This document shows, piece by piece, positions 16,071-25,311 of a stretch of 64,000 bases of DNA; the stretch's first letter is position 1, and each line of letters begins with the position of its first letter. Location: NCBI GenBank assembly GCA_963635575.1, contig CAVHFU010000003.1:1-64000 (forward strand). The letters are read 5' to 3'. This DNA is from RGIG9151 sp963635575. Lineage in GTDB: Bacteria; Bacillota; Clostridia; TANB77; RGIG9151. The notes under the pieces are model-generated. The model searched no databases. It was given only the letters and a program-made list of their open reading frames with translations, and was not told the origin of the DNA. A program made the translations under genes and the position numbers.

Positions 16071-16712
16071 TTATTTATTTGATGTTATTTTTAATGAACT
16101 AATAATATCTAGAGTTTCTTGATCTAATTCTTTTGGTGCTTTTAGATCTTCGTCGTTCTTATAATAAACACTCATTTCAAGATTAGACCCCTCAGTTACA
16201 TCATCAAGAGAAATATTATATCTATAACCATAATATGTGTAATCTCCACCACTACCTGCATTAATATAAAATCTTATTGCTTTTCTATCATTAATTTTTA
16301 ACTCTTCAAATCCGTTTAATTTAATGTTTGAATCTTCATCCTTTATCCATTCTAAATAATTATCAAATGTAGCACTTTTATCTCCATATTTTTCTCTATA
16401 CATATAAGATGTATTATATACTAGGCCTTCTGAATTAAATATAATAACAGCATTATCAGTTTCTAAATAAAATGCTCCTTCATATTCTACTTCATTTGGT
16501 AATTCTTCAGTAAATGTATACTTAGCTTTCCCATCATCATTTTTTGGAACACTCATTGCATAAATTTCATTACCATAAGTATATGTTGTTTCTACTCCAT
16601 TAAAAGATAGTTTATTATTTTCTCCCTCATTTTTAGTTCCACATCCTGCCATTATGACTAAAAGTGAACATAATAGCATTGTTTTTAATCCCAAATTTAA
16701 TATTTTTTTCAT
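16071..16712 (-). CDS. Hypothetical lipoprotein
   Basis: The 213-residue protein has a lipoprotein signal with lipobox IMAGC (Cys at about 24). The mature part is a beta-rich domain of about 185 residues with a Tyr-rich segment (DYTYYGYRYN) and a final LDIISSLKI helix, reminiscent of small extracytoplasmic proteins of Firmicutes. No named family is recognised. Its upstream region directly abuts the left copy of the 297-bp repeat, so its native promoter may have been replaced; TATAAT with a weak -35 is present in the junction. Confidence 0.7.
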   Translation of the reverse strand: MKKILNLGLKTMLLCSLLVIMAGCGTKNEGENNKLSFNGVETTYTYGNEIYAMSVPKNDDGKAKYTFTEELPNEVEYEGAFYLETDNAVIIFNSEGLVYNTSYMYREKYGDKSATFDNYLEWIKDEDSNIKLNGFEELKINDRKAIRFYINAGSGGDYTYYGYRYNISLDDVTEGSNLEMSVYYKNDEDLKAPKELDQETLDIISSLKITSNK

Positions 16713-16770
16713 ATGATTTTTTCTTCCTTTCCTTTTTATAAAATTTAACTAATTATAAGGTATTTTTTGT

Positions 16771-16854
16771 TTATCTAAATTGTTTTAATTCATTACATTC
16801 ATTCTTATAATACTGCGAATATTTTACTAAAATCTCTTCTAATGCTATTTTCAT
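16771..16854 (-). pseudogene. 5' fragment of the Nudix-SAHH gene in the left repeat copy
   Basis: The left repeat copy carries the same ribosome site and start as the Nudix gene at 18749. The first 25 codons are identical, then the reading frame leaves the repeat and stops after two foreign codons (27 residues in all). It is a dead duplicate that could still be translated. Confidence 0.8.
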
Positions 16855-16931
16855 TTTGGCCTCCTTTCCTATTCTTAAAGTAATACAACTCACTCAAAAT
16901 CTAATTAATCCTAAAGTGTATTTATTTTTAG

Positions 16932-16960
16932 CAAAAAGAGAACCAAAGGTTCTCTTTTTG
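16932..16960 (-). terminator. Duplicate of the ppdK terminator
   Basis: This is the left-repeat copy of the 13-bp stem found at 18827-18855. In its present place it would end transcription coming from the Nudix-SAHH gene. Confidence 0.75.
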
Positions 16961-16974
16961 TTTATCATTTGTAA

Positions 16975-17074
16975 TTACTTTTCGTCAGCGATTGCAGCTT
17001 GTGCAGCAGCAAGTCTAGCGATAGGTACTCTGTATGGTGAACAAGATACATAAGTTAATCCTAACTTGTGACAG
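16975..17074 (-). pseudogene. 3' fragment of ppdK in the left repeat copy
   Basis: The last 33 codons of ppdK, including its stop, are duplicated here five bases beyond the stop of the Nudix-SAHH gene. Only the C-terminal tail is present, so it has no enzymatic role. Confidence 0.85.
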
Positions 17075-17078
17075 TTTT

Positions 17079-18749
17079 TTAATAATTCCCATTTTCAAAA
17101 ATCTCTATCCATGTCTTAGCAATGCTTTTTTTATGCTCCATATCAACTTCTGTAATTTTAGAGGTATTACAAATTTTTTCATCTATCGCTAGTTGAGCTG
17201 CTACTAACATCTCACTTCTCACTAAATGTATAAAATTATACATAACTGCATTATGAATAAAATTTACAGCATTTCCTTTTCTAATAAGGAAAAAACTATT
17301 ACACTCATTTTCGTATTTATAGATGTGTGATTGAACTTGGGTAACCTTATATTCAGATTCCAAATACTTCGAATCTATTTCATCATCAGAAGAAGTAACA
17401 GAAAATATATAAGCTCCCTTTTTTACTTTTCTAAAATCAATTATATCTAAAGAATGATTACCAGTTGATAAAAACAAAATATCAGAATTTTCGATAATAT
17501 ATTTTTTCTTTCTTATGCTACACATTCTATTACAAGCTTCTATTTGCTTTATTGGATTTATATCATAAACTAAAGGTTTAACTCCCTTTTGTAGCAAATG
17601 CTTACCTATTGACGAACCAATTTTACCAAACCCTATTATTCCGCACGTCTTGTATTCTACTAAAGTACCAACTTCTCTTAATAATGTTTCCGCTGAAAAA
17701 ACTACAGACTCACCAACCAAATAATCTTCATTTTCCTTTAATATACTCCTTGCCACTGATATTATTTTCACATTAGTTCTTGCATTTTCATACTTTTGAT
17801 ACCCATTTTCGGTATCCTCTATTATACACTTTATGTTTTTACACAATTCACTTTTTTTAGTAACAAATTCATAAAAATATCCGCCAATATCAAAAATAAT
17901 AATTTTTTTCTTGCCTTTTTTCATAATTTCTTCAACAAACTTTGAATTAATAACATCATCCCGTTTAATCATCTTTATTGGGAATTTGTTTTTTATTTTG
18001 TCTAGTACACTCTCGTCTATAGAATTAGGTTTGGGAATTAATAATTCAATAGGGCATACGTAATTTAAACTTTCTAAATATTCTACGCAATCCGGAATTA
18101 TATGGCTTACAACTATACTCCTATATTCCCTTAGATCTATGTTAAACTTCTCAATTATTTTATTATAATAACGAATAATTTTTTGTTCAGAATTTAATAT
18201 GTTAAAAATTTTATTTATAACTCTTTCAAATTGGGGATTTGTCCTTAATTCAGCAATATCTACCCATTTATAAGTATTAGACTCTGTATTATCTATTAAA
18301 ATTTTAGAAGAATCTTCAACAATAAACAAATATCTAAAGTCATGGTGGTAATGTGGAGGCATATCTTTTTTGAAATTTTCAGGAATATAATGAGTATTTA
18401 TGTCAAAAGGCACATTTTTATCGCAAAAAATATTTACGAGTTCCAGTTCTTTTAATTGGGTTTCTTCATAAATTTCTCTACGTGCTGTATCTAGCAAACT
18501 GTTATCATTTTCATCTACATGCCCACCTGGTTGTAAAAATTTGTTTAATTTTTTATGTTCCAACAATAAGATTTTCTTGTCATTTCTAGAATAAATAAAA
18601 CCACTAGCTGTTATATGACCTATTAGGTTACGAGGATTATAGATATCACTACCATTTTTAATGAAATCCTCTAATTGTTTTAATTCATTACATTCATTCT
18701 TATAATACTGCGAATATTTTACTAAAATCTCTTCTAATGCTATTTTCAT
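17079..18749 (-). CDS. Nudix hydrolase fused to S-adenosylhomocysteine-hydrolase-like NAD-binding domain
   Basis: The 556-residue protein has an N-terminal Nudix domain (about 45-185) with Nudix box GGHVDE...ARREIYEET (75-97, catalytic REIYEE at 91-96). After a linker region (about 190-365) comes a Rossmann domain with GFGKIG (373-378), an acidic DINP turn and LSTGNHSLD and DDEID motifs (up to about 460). This pattern is that of the NAD domain of adenosylhomocysteinase. The substrate-binding half of true SAHH is not recognisable, so the reaction is unknown; nucleotide or SAH-like ligand processing is inferred. The start at 18749 has AGGAGG 5 bases upstream. The gene is enclosed by a 297-bp direct repeat and ends 5 bases from the left copy. 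Confidence 0.8.
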   Translation of the reverse strand: MKIALEEILVKYSQYYKNECNELKQLEDFIKNGSDIYNPRNLIGHITASGFIYSRNDKKILLLEHKKLNKFLQPGGHVDENDNSLLDTARREIYEETQLKELELVNIFCDKNVPFDINTHYIPENFKKDMPPHYHHDFRYLFIVEDSSKILIDNTESNTYKWVDIAELRTNPQFERVINKIFNILNSEQKIIRYYNKIIEKFNIDLREYRSIVVSHIIPDCVEYLESLNYVCPIELLIPKPNSIDESVLDKIKNKFPIKMIKRDDVINSKFVEEIMKKGKKKIIIFDIGGYFYEFVTKKSELCKNIKCIIEDTENGYQKYENARTNVKIISVARSILKENEDYLVGESVVFSAETLLREVGTLVEYKTCGIIGFGKIGSSIGKHLLQKGVKPLVYDINPIKQIEACNRMCSIRKKKYIIENSDILFLSTGNHSLDIIDFRKVKKGAYIFSVTSSDDEIDSKYLESEYKVTQVQSHIYKYENECNSFFLIRKGNAVNFIHNAVMYNFIHLVRSEMLVAAQLAIDEKICNTSKITEVDMEHKKSIAKTWIEIFENGNY

Positions 18750-18969
18750 TTTGGCCTCCTTTCCTATTCTTAAAGTAATACAACTCACTCAAAATCTAAT
18801 TAATCCTAAAGTGTATTTATTTTTAGCAAAAAGAGAACCAAAGGTTCTCTTTTTGTTTATCATTTGTAATTACTTTTCGTCAGCGATTGCAGCTTGTGCA
18901 GCAGCAAGTCTAGCGATAGGTACTCTGTATGGTGAACAAGATACATAAGTTAATCCTAACTTGTGGCAG
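18673..18969. repeat. 297-bp direct repeat, right copy
   Basis: This is the copy in native context: the ppdK 3' end, the ppdK terminator, the intergenic spacer and the start of the Nudix-SAHH gene. Recombination with 16778-17074 would delete 1895 bases and remove the Nudix-SAHH gene while leaving ppdK intact. Confidence 0.95.
18827..18855 (-). terminator. Terminator of ppdK
   Basis: A perfect 13-bp stem (18827-18839 with 18843-18855) with a 3-base loop and T-rich 3' arm lies 15 bases past the ppdK stop. Confidence 0.85.
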
Positions 18970-21497
18970 AATTCAACAGAGCTTGGATCTCCACCGTGTT
19001 CTCCACAAATTCCTAACTTAATATTAGGTCTTGCTTGTCTTCCTAGTTCACAAGCCATCTTCATTAATTTACCTACACCAACTTGGTCAACCTTTGCAAA
19101 TGGGTCGTTCTCATAGATCTTCTTGTCATAGTATGCTCCTAAGAACTTACCAGCATCGTCTCTTGAGAATCCGAATGTCATTTGTGTTAAGTCGTTTGTA
19201 CCAAATGAGAAGAATTCAGCTTCCTTAGCGATTTCGTCAGCTGTTAATGCAGCTCTTGGAATTTCAATCATAGTACCAACATGGTATTCCATTTCAACTC
19301 CAGCAGCAGCGATAACTTCGTCAGCCGTCTTTGTAACGATATCTTTAACATATTTTAATTCCTTAACTTCTCCAACTAATGGGATCATAATTTCAGGAAC
19401 AATCTTAATACCTTTTCTCTTAGATACTGCAATTGCAGCCTTGATAACGGCTCTTGTTTGCATTACAGCTATTTCAGGGTATGTAACTGCAAGACGGCAT
19501 CCACGGTGACCCATCATTGGGTTGAATTCGTGTAAGCTTGCAATAATAGCCTTGATTTGTTCAACCGTCTTACCTTGAGACTTAGCTAATAATTCGATAT
19601 CCTTTTCTTCTGTTGGAACGAATTCATGAAGAGGTGGATCTAAGTAACGGATAGTTACTCCATAATCTCCCATTGTTTCATATAATTTTTCAAAGTCTCC
19701 TTGTTGCATTGGTTCTAACTTAGCTAAAGCAGCTTCTCTTTCTTCAACTGTATCTGAGCAAATCATTTCACGAATTGCAGCGATTCTATCAGCTTCGAAG
19801 AACATATGCTCTGTACGGCAAAGTCCGATACCTTCTGCTCCTAATTCTCTAGCTTTTGCAGCATCCTTAGGAGTATCTGCGTTTGTTCTAACTTTTAATT
19901 TTCTGAATTTATCTGCCCATTCCATAATTCTTCCGAAGTCACCACTTACTGTAGCGTCAACTGTAGGAATAGCTCCATCATAAATGTTACCTGTTGTTCC
20001 GTCTAATGAAATAACATCTCCTTCAACATAAGTCTTTCCACCCAATGTGAATTTCTTGTTTTCTTCATCCATAACGATTTCTGAACATCCAGATACACAG
20101 CATTTACCCATACCACGAGCAACAACGGCAGCATGAGATGTTCTACCACCACGAACTGTTAAGATACCTTGTGCAGCCTTCATTCCTTCGATATCTTCAG
20201 GAGATGTTTCAAGTCTTACAAGTACAACCTTTTCTTTTCTAGCAGCCCATTCTTTTGCATCTTCAGCAGTAAATACAACTTTACCACAAGCAGCTCCAGG
20301 AGAAGCTCCTAATGCTTTACCTACTGGTACAGCAGCCTTTAGAGCAGCAGTATCAAATGTAGGGTGTAATAATGTATCTAAGTTACGAGGATCAATCATA
20401 GCAACAGCTTCTTTTTCTGTTCTCATTCCTTCGTCAACTAAGTCACAAGCAATCTTTAATGCAGCTTGAGCTGTTCTCTTACCGTTACGAGTTTGTAGCA
20501 TATATAACTTACCGTGTTCAACAGTAAATTCCATATCTTGCATATCTCTGTAGTGGCTTTCTAGCTTTTGGCAAACATCTTTGAATTGTTCAAAAGCTTC
20601 TGGGAACTTTTCAGCCATTTCTGTAATCTTCATAGGTGTACGAACACCAGCAACAACGTCTTCACCTTGTGCGTTTGTTAAGAATTCACCAAATAAACCT
20701 TTATTTCCGTTACCAGGGTCTCTTGTGAAAGCAACACCAGTACCACAATCGTCTCCCATGTTGCCGAATGCCATCATTTGAACGTTTACAGCAGTTCCCC
20801 AAGAATAAGGGATATCGTTATCTCTTCTGTATACGTTTGCTCTAGGGTTATCCCAAGATCTGAATACGGCTTTAATAGCTCCCCATAATTGTTCTACTGG
20901 ATCACTAGGGAAATCAGTACCGATCTTTTCTTTGTATTCAGCTTTAAATTGATTAGCTAATTCCTTTAAGTCTTCAGCTGTTAGCTCAACGTCTTGTTTA
21001 ACGCCTTTTTTCTCTTTCATTTTATCGATAAGTTGTTCAAAGTACTTCTTACCTACTTCCATAACTACGTCAGAATACATTTGAATGAATCTTCTGTAGC
21101 AGTCCCAAGCCCAACGAGGGTTGTTAGATTTTTCAGCTAAAGTATTAACAACTGTTTCATTTAAACCTAAGTTTAAGATTGTATCCATCATTCCAGGCAT
21201 TGATGCTCTAGCTCCTGAACGTACAGATACCAAAAGTGGATTTTCCTTATCTCCAAATTTCTTTCCTGTAATTTCTTCAAGTTTAGCTATGTATTGTGTT
21301 ATTTCAGCTTTAATTTCCGGATTAATTTCTCTTCCGTCTTCATAGTATTGTGTACAAGCTTCTGTTGAAATTGTGAAACCTTGTGGAACCGGCAATCCTA
21401 AATTTGTCATTTCAGCAAGATTCGCACCCTTACCTCCAAGAAGATTTCTCATGTCGGCGTTTCCTTCACTAAATAAGTAAACGTATTTGTGTGCCAT
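18870..21497 (-). CDS. ppdK: Pyruvate, phosphate dikinase
   Basis: This cytosolic enzyme interconverts pyruvate, ATP and Pi with PEP, AMP and PPi. In anaerobes it works in glycolysis or gluconeogenesis. The 875-residue length is normal. The N-terminal ATP-grasp part begins FSEGNADMRNLLGGKGANLAEM. The swivelling domain has the phospho-His in GGRTSHAAVVARGMGK. The C-terminal TIM barrel has GIGLCRTEHMF, MGHRGCRL and the catalytic Cys loop GICGEHGGDP. Codons look strongly selected, as in highly expressed genes. A palindromic operator candidate lies between promoter and start. Confidence 0.98.
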   Translation of the reverse strand: MAHKYVYLFSEGNADMRNLLGGKGANLAEMTNLGLPVPQGFTISTEACTQYYEDGREINPEIKAEITQYIAKLEEITGKKFGDKENPLLVSVRSGARASMPGMMDTILNLGLNETVVNTLAEKSNNPRWAWDCYRRFIQMYSDVVMEVGKKYFEQLIDKMKEKKGVKQDVELTAEDLKELANQFKAEYKEKIGTDFPSDPVEQLWGAIKAVFRSWDNPRANVYRRDNDIPYSWGTAVNVQMMAFGNMGDDCGTGVAFTRDPGNGNKGLFGEFLTNAQGEDVVAGVRTPMKITEMAEKFPEAFEQFKDVCQKLESHYRDMQDMEFTVEHGKLYMLQTRNGKRTAQAALKIACDLVDEGMRTEKEAVAMIDPRNLDTLLHPTFDTAALKAAVPVGKALGASPGAACGKVVFTAEDAKEWAARKEKVVLVRLETSPEDIEGMKAAQGILTVRGGRTSHAAVVARGMGKCCVSGCSEIVMDEENKKFTLGGKTYVEGDVISLDGTTGNIYDGAIPTVDATVSGDFGRIMEWADKFRKLKVRTNADTPKDAAKARELGAEGIGLCRTEHMFFEADRIAAIREMICSDTVEEREAALAKLEPMQQGDFEKLYETMGDYGVTIRYLDPPLHEFVPTEEKDIELLAKSQGKTVEQIKAIIASLHEFNPMMGHRGCRLAVTYPEIAVMQTRAVIKAAIAVSKRKGIKIVPEIMIPLVGEVKELKYVKDIVTKTADEVIAAAGVEMEYHVGTMIEIPRAALTADEIAKEAEFFSFGTNDLTQMTFGFSRDDAGKFLGAYYDKKIYENDPFAKVDQVGVGKLMKMACELGRQARPNIKLGICGEHGGDPSSVEFCHKLGLTYVSCSPYRVPIARLAAAQAAIADEK

Positions 21498-21519
21498 TAT
21501 TACTACCTCCTAAATTCTA

Positions 21520-21540
21520 ATTTGTCAGACAAATCTGACA
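21520..21540. promoter_or_regulatory. Palindromic operator candidate upstream of ppdK (GntR/FadR type)
   Basis: ATTTGTCAGACAAAT (21520-21534) is a perfect odd palindrome of the TTGTCnGACAA kind bound by FadR-subfamily GntR regulators. It overlaps a second palindrome, TGTCAGA...TCTGACA (21523-21540). It lies 23 bases before the start, just before the AGGAGG ribosome site, where a repressor could block ppdK. The regulator is not in the window. Confidence 0.5.
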
Positions 21541-21670
21541 CTTCTACATCCCCTATCATATAACAAAGTTATTTAAAAGTCTAGTTTTATATAGAAAAAA
21601 TATGTTTTTTTATTTTCTAGGGAAGTTGGAACTATGAGTTAAAACCTTAACTTAGGCCCCCAGTCTAATT

Positions 21671-22810
21671 TTATTCTTCTCCGTCGTCTAATAGCATTTT
21701 CGACTCAGTATCTGCTAAGCTTGTAACAGAGTTTAATTTTCTTTGGATTTGTCGTGTCCTTACGCCAACTAACTTATCTAAGCTATCGTTTGCCTGTTCT
21801 AGACGTTTTCTTGTATCGTTTAATACCGATGCGAATGTGTCAAATTCTGTTTTAACAGCCCCGAGTACTCTCCAAACCTCACTTGTTCTCTTTTGGATTG
21901 CTAAAGTTTTAAAGCCCATTTGTAAACTGTTAAGTAATGCAGCCATTGTTGTGGGACCTGCAATAACTATCTTATATTTTTCCTGTAATTCTTCAATTAA
22001 TCCTCTTCTTACCACCTCAGCATATAATCCTTCAAATGGTAAAAACATTATACCGAAATCTGTTGTGTACGGTGGCTCTAAATATTTTTCTTTAATATCT
22101 TTTGCGCAAGATTTAATAACCTTTACAAGTTCTTTTGCCCTATTTTCTATTTCATCTTGATTTCCTGAGTCGTATGCGTCGAGTAAATTAGCGTATGCAT
22201 CTCCAGGAAATTTTGAATCTATTGGTAAATACACCATACCATCCTCATCACCGGGGAATTTAACTGCAAATTCAACAACATTAGTAGAATTTGGTCTTAC
22301 TGCCACATTAGTTTCATATTGCTCAGGAGATAAAATCTGTTCTAAAATAGCACCAAGCTGAATTTCTCCTAAAATTCCACGCGATTTAACATTAGTCAAA
22401 ACTTTTTTTAAGTCTCCTACACCTGTTGCTAAATTCTGCATTTCACCAAGCCCTTTATAAACCTGTTCTAGTCGTTCACTAACAAGTTTAAACGACTGTG
22501 AAATCTTATCTTCTAATGTTTTTTGAAGCTTTTCATCAACAGTAGCTCTCATTTCATCAAGCTTTTTATTGTTATTTTCTTGAATAGATGATAATTGTTT
22601 ATCTATTTGAACCATCATATCATTTACAGTCTTTTGCAATGTGTCATTTCTTAATGTAATTTGCTCATTTAACTCAGCAAGACGCCTGTCTTGAAGGTCT
22701 GTTGCCTGTTTTTGGGAACCCATAAGCATATCCCCCAGCATTTTCATAGCAACTAAAATTACAACAATAAGTAAAATTGTTATTACTCCTAATCCTATGT
22801 ATACTTCCAT
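21671..22810 (-). CDS. rmuC: RmuC-family DNA recombination protein
   Basis: RmuC proteins are membrane-anchored, coiled-coil proteins with a predicted nuclease-like core, linked to limiting inversions and DNA rearrangements. The 379-residue protein has an N-terminal membrane anchor (about 5-28), a long coiled coil (about 35-125) and the RmuC core. Core motifs include SRGILGEIQLGAILEQ, LPIDSKFPGDAY and DFGIMFLPFEGLY. It follows the DUF6320 gene with a 19-base gap, and is followed by ppdK after 173 bases. Confidence 0.92.
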   Translation of the reverse strand: MEVYIGLGVITILLIVVILVAMKMLGDMLMGSQKQATDLQDRRLAELNEQITLRNDTLQKTVNDMMVQIDKQLSSIQENNNKKLDEMRATVDEKLQKTLEDKISQSFKLVSERLEQVYKGLGEMQNLATGVGDLKKVLTNVKSRGILGEIQLGAILEQILSPEQYETNVAVRPNSTNVVEFAVKFPGDEDGMVYLPIDSKFPGDAYANLLDAYDSGNQDEIENRAKELVKVIKSCAKDIKEKYLEPPYTTDFGIMFLPFEGLYAEVVRRGLIEELQEKYKIVIAGPTTMAALLNSLQMGFKTLAIQKRTSEVWRVLGAVKTEFDTFASVLNDTRKRLEQANDSLDKLVGVRTRQIQRKLNSVTSLADTESKMLLDDGEE

Positions 22811-22829
22811 TTCTATTCCTCCTATGTTT

Positions 22830-23489
22830 TTAAATATGCATTCTTCGCTTTACATCATATGCTATTTTTTTACCATCAAATATGATTAGCACTGACGTAA
22901 CAATCATATTAATTCCAAAGCAAATTATTGTTGGAAGTCTTATTACAGCAATAAAACAGAAAGATGCTATAAGCAAAAGATTTAGCACTAGTAAATTTAT
23001 CAAATACACGCTATATTCTTCCGGTTGAATTTTTAACGTTCTTATAAGTACACACACGCTAATTGTGGATATTGTAAGTATTATTGGAATTACGAAATCA
23101 AAAGCCCACTTATTCATTCCTGTAGCAAAATCCCACAATATTGATAATAAAATTATAATTACATTCCCTATGTACGTAGCTTTTAAAATGTTATCTCGCT
23201 TTTTTATTAATGTAAAGGTTATAAGCCATAAACTCACAATACCGGCTATTACATACTCCGACCAATATCCCGTATTTTTTAATATAAAGTTTATAATTAA
23301 TGCCACGAATACAATGAAAATCGAAATAATTCCAAGCAATTTATATGCAAACTTACTTGAATAGTAATTCTTTATCTTAGGGAAACTACATTCCTCATCT
23401 ACACTTATGCCTTCAGTTTTACTTTGGCACAATGGGCACAATTCTGCCTTCCCTCTTATGCTTACCTTGCATTTCGGACAATATCGCAC
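22830..23489 (-). CDS. Zinc-ribbon membrane protein (DUF6320-like)
   Basis: The 219-residue protein has an N-terminal zinc ribbon (CPKC...CPLC within the first 25 residues) and six hydrophobic spans. It fits the DUF6320 group found next to the acyltransferase gene upstream in many Clostridia. The start is taken as GTG at 23489: AAGGAG lies 9 bases before it inside the end of the previous gene, and the GTG follows that gene's TGA by four bases. This suggests translational coupling. The role is unknown; a partnership with the acyltransferase in lipid or envelope modification is inferred. Confidence 0.78.
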   Translation of the reverse strand: MRYCPKCKVSIRGKAELCPLCQSKTEGISVDEECSFPKIKNYYSSKFAYKLLGIISIFIVFVALIINFILKNTGYWSEYVIAGIVSLWLITFTLIKKRDNILKATYIGNVIIILLSILWDFATGMNKWAFDFVIPIILTISTISVCVLIRTLKIQPEEYSVYLINLLVLNLLLIASFCFIAVIRLPTIICFGINMIVTSVLIIFDGKKIAYDVKRRMHI

Positions 23490-23493
23490 ATTT

Positions 23494-24744
23494 TCACGCT
23501 CCTTCATCAATAACATTTGCCTCAACGGTAATTTCTAAGCCAAGTTCGGATAACGTCCTAAAAACTCTTTTTTGAATTTCAGTATTCTTAAATACAGACG
23601 AAAATGTCAAAACCAAATTATTTTTATATGAACACATACAAGCTTGCATACCGGATGTACTTACCATCATATCAAACAGCTTTATGTAATTTTCTACTTC
23701 TTTAGGCATACTTATAGCCCCAACATTAGAAAAAGATATAGTCTCGCCCATTTCTGCAATTTTTACAGATAAATTAAGCACTATATTTTTAATAAAAAGT
23801 GGAACAAGCTTTATTCCTATGTTTTTTTCAACAGAAATTAATGAATTCATTCTCTTTTTTAGTTCGTCTTGGGTTAATTCCTTTTTTAGTTCCAAACCGG
23901 TATAATCAATAAATTCTTTTAACTCACTCATACCTTTATATTCAAAATTCATAACAGCAAAAAAGTTCTTAGATGATGCCGATTCAAAATATTTTCTTAA
24001 ATTTACAGGCACATCTAAATTAATAGATTTCTTCTTATCCTTAAAATCCATCTCATCATAAACAGCTTTTACAAATATTCCTCCGATTAATGCTGTTAAG
24101 CTGCATTTATACTGATGTGCTATTTCTAGTGCTTTATCTAATGGAATTATTCCTTCTACAATTTTTAATGAACTACTATCTATCTTTTCGCCTTTTAGCT
24201 TATATGCATGTTTTAACTTACTAGTTTTTTTAGAATTCTTATCATAATACTTTTGAAAACTATCTGATCCCTTTTGAAAAATGGAGGCATCATAGTCGAT
24301 CTCAGGCACAACATTTTTAAACTCCTCTTTATGCTTTAATGTAATATAGTTTATTACCAATGTTTTTAAAAACTGCACCGCACCGGTTCCGTCAGTTAAT
24401 GTATGATACACTTCTAAATTTATTCGTTTTTTAAAATACGTCACTTCAAACAGTAATTTCTTTACATCTCTATCGTATATTTTTCCACACGGTCTTTTAT
24501 ATTCTTCACGCACAACAGGTCTCATTTCACTTTTTTCCAAGTAGTACCAAAAAGCACCTTTCTTCATAACGACACAAAAATTAGGGAATCCAATGATAGT
24601 ATCGTCCAACGCTTTTTGCAAAACATCGCACTCCACATTATCATATAGTTCACAAGCGAATCTAAAAACCTTTGTATCGCGTGAATTCGTAGAAGCCGGA
24701 AATATCTTAGCTGCATTATCTAGCCTATCCCAATGTTTTTCCAT
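23494..24744 (-). CDS. Condensation-type acyltransferase (annotated elsewhere as alcohol acetyltransferase)
   Basis: The 416-residue protein resembles the CoA-dependent acyltransferase/condensation superfamily. It carries the active-site motif HTLTDG (HxxxDG) near residue 113 and a late SNVGAISMP segment that closes the second half-domain. Members transfer acyl groups to alcohols, peptides or glycolipids; the substrate here cannot be told. It is translationally coupled to the DUF6320 membrane protein, a conserved pairing. The gene is probably part of the long minus-strand run that starts with the secretion genes. Confidence 0.8.
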   Translation of the reverse strand: MEKHWDRLDNAAKIFPASTNSRDTKVFRFACELYDNVECDVLQKALDDTIIGFPNFCVVMKKGAFWYYLEKSEMRPVVREEYKRPCGKIYDRDVKKLLFEVTYFKKRINLEVYHTLTDGTGAVQFLKTLVINYITLKHKEEFKNVVPEIDYDASIFQKGSDSFQKYYDKNSKKTSKLKHAYKLKGEKIDSSSLKIVEGIIPLDKALEIAHQYKCSLTALIGGIFVKAVYDEMDFKDKKKSINLDVPVNLRKYFESASSKNFFAVMNFEYKGMSELKEFIDYTGLELKKELTQDELKKRMNSLISVEKNIGIKLVPLFIKNIVLNLSVKIAEMGETISFSNVGAISMPKEVENYIKLFDMMVSTSGMQACMCSYKNNLVLTFSSVFKNTEIQKRVFRTLSELGLEITVEANVIDEGA

Positions 24745-24768
24745 ATGTATTACCTTTCACCTTTATTT

Positions 24769-25290
24769 TTACTTTAGATATGCCTCATATACCAACTTAC
24801 TTCTTTCTAATACTTCATTAGTATCTTCAGCTTTAGCATTTTCGTTAGCAGCTTCCTCATCGTAATCAAACTGTACAGCTATATTTTTGCCATTTTTAAA
24901 ATAATATCTTGCTTCACCGCCAACCGTATTAGAAACAGTTTTGTACATAATAAGATTTCCCACCTCGTTAAAGATAAATACTTGATTGTCTACAAAGTCA
25001 CTTGCAAAAATAATTTCTACCATATTTTTTCTTGCTTCAACAGTAGCAATAAGTGCCTCTATCCCTTCTTTCGAAAAAAACGTCAAAAATTCTCCAACTG
25101 TACTACCGCCAATATCTTCTCCGATAGAAGTTTCTACACTACTTATCACTTCGCCTTTCATAGCCTCCATAACTACATTATCGATTTTTGAGATCCTACT
25201 TTTTTTCACCAAGTTACCACCGCAATTATAGATAGCTACTACTCCGATAATTACTATAAGAACTACTAATATCTTAACACTTTTACGCAT
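24769..25290 (-). CDS. Hypothetical exported or membrane-anchored protein
   Basis: The 173-residue protein has a single N-terminal hydrophobic segment (about 5-24) and a mixed alpha/beta soluble part. The Cys near the end of the segment (YNCGG) does not fit a good lipobox. No family was recognised. It lies in a tight row (gaps 20-25 bases) between the STAS gene and the acyltransferase. Confidence 0.6.
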   Translation of the reverse strand: MRKSVKILVVLIVIIGVVAIYNCGGNLVKKSRISKIDNVVMEAMKGEVISSVETSIGEDIGGSTVGEFLTFFSKEGIEALIATVEARKNMVEIIFASDFVDNQVFIFNEVGNLIMYKTVSNTVGGEARYYFKNGKNIAVQFDYDEEAANENAKAEDTNEVLERSKLVYEAYLK

Positions 25291-25311
25291 GTAAATCCCC
25301 CCGTAACCACC

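Larger units (their letters stand above)
16778..17074. repeat. 297-bp direct repeat, left copy
   Basis: It is identical to 18673-18969 except for one base (17071 versus 18966), at an offset of exactly 1895 bases. Reading on the minus strand it contains the last 33 codons of ppdK, its terminator, the intergenic region, the ribosome site and 25 codons of the Nudix gene. It explains most of the 366-base gap 16713-17078. Confidence 0.95.

Noticed and set aside
16856..17053. Two identical plus-strand 65-codon frames (here and 18751-18948)
   Set aside because: They are antisense to the duplicated ppdK tail and are identical only because of the 297-bp repeat.
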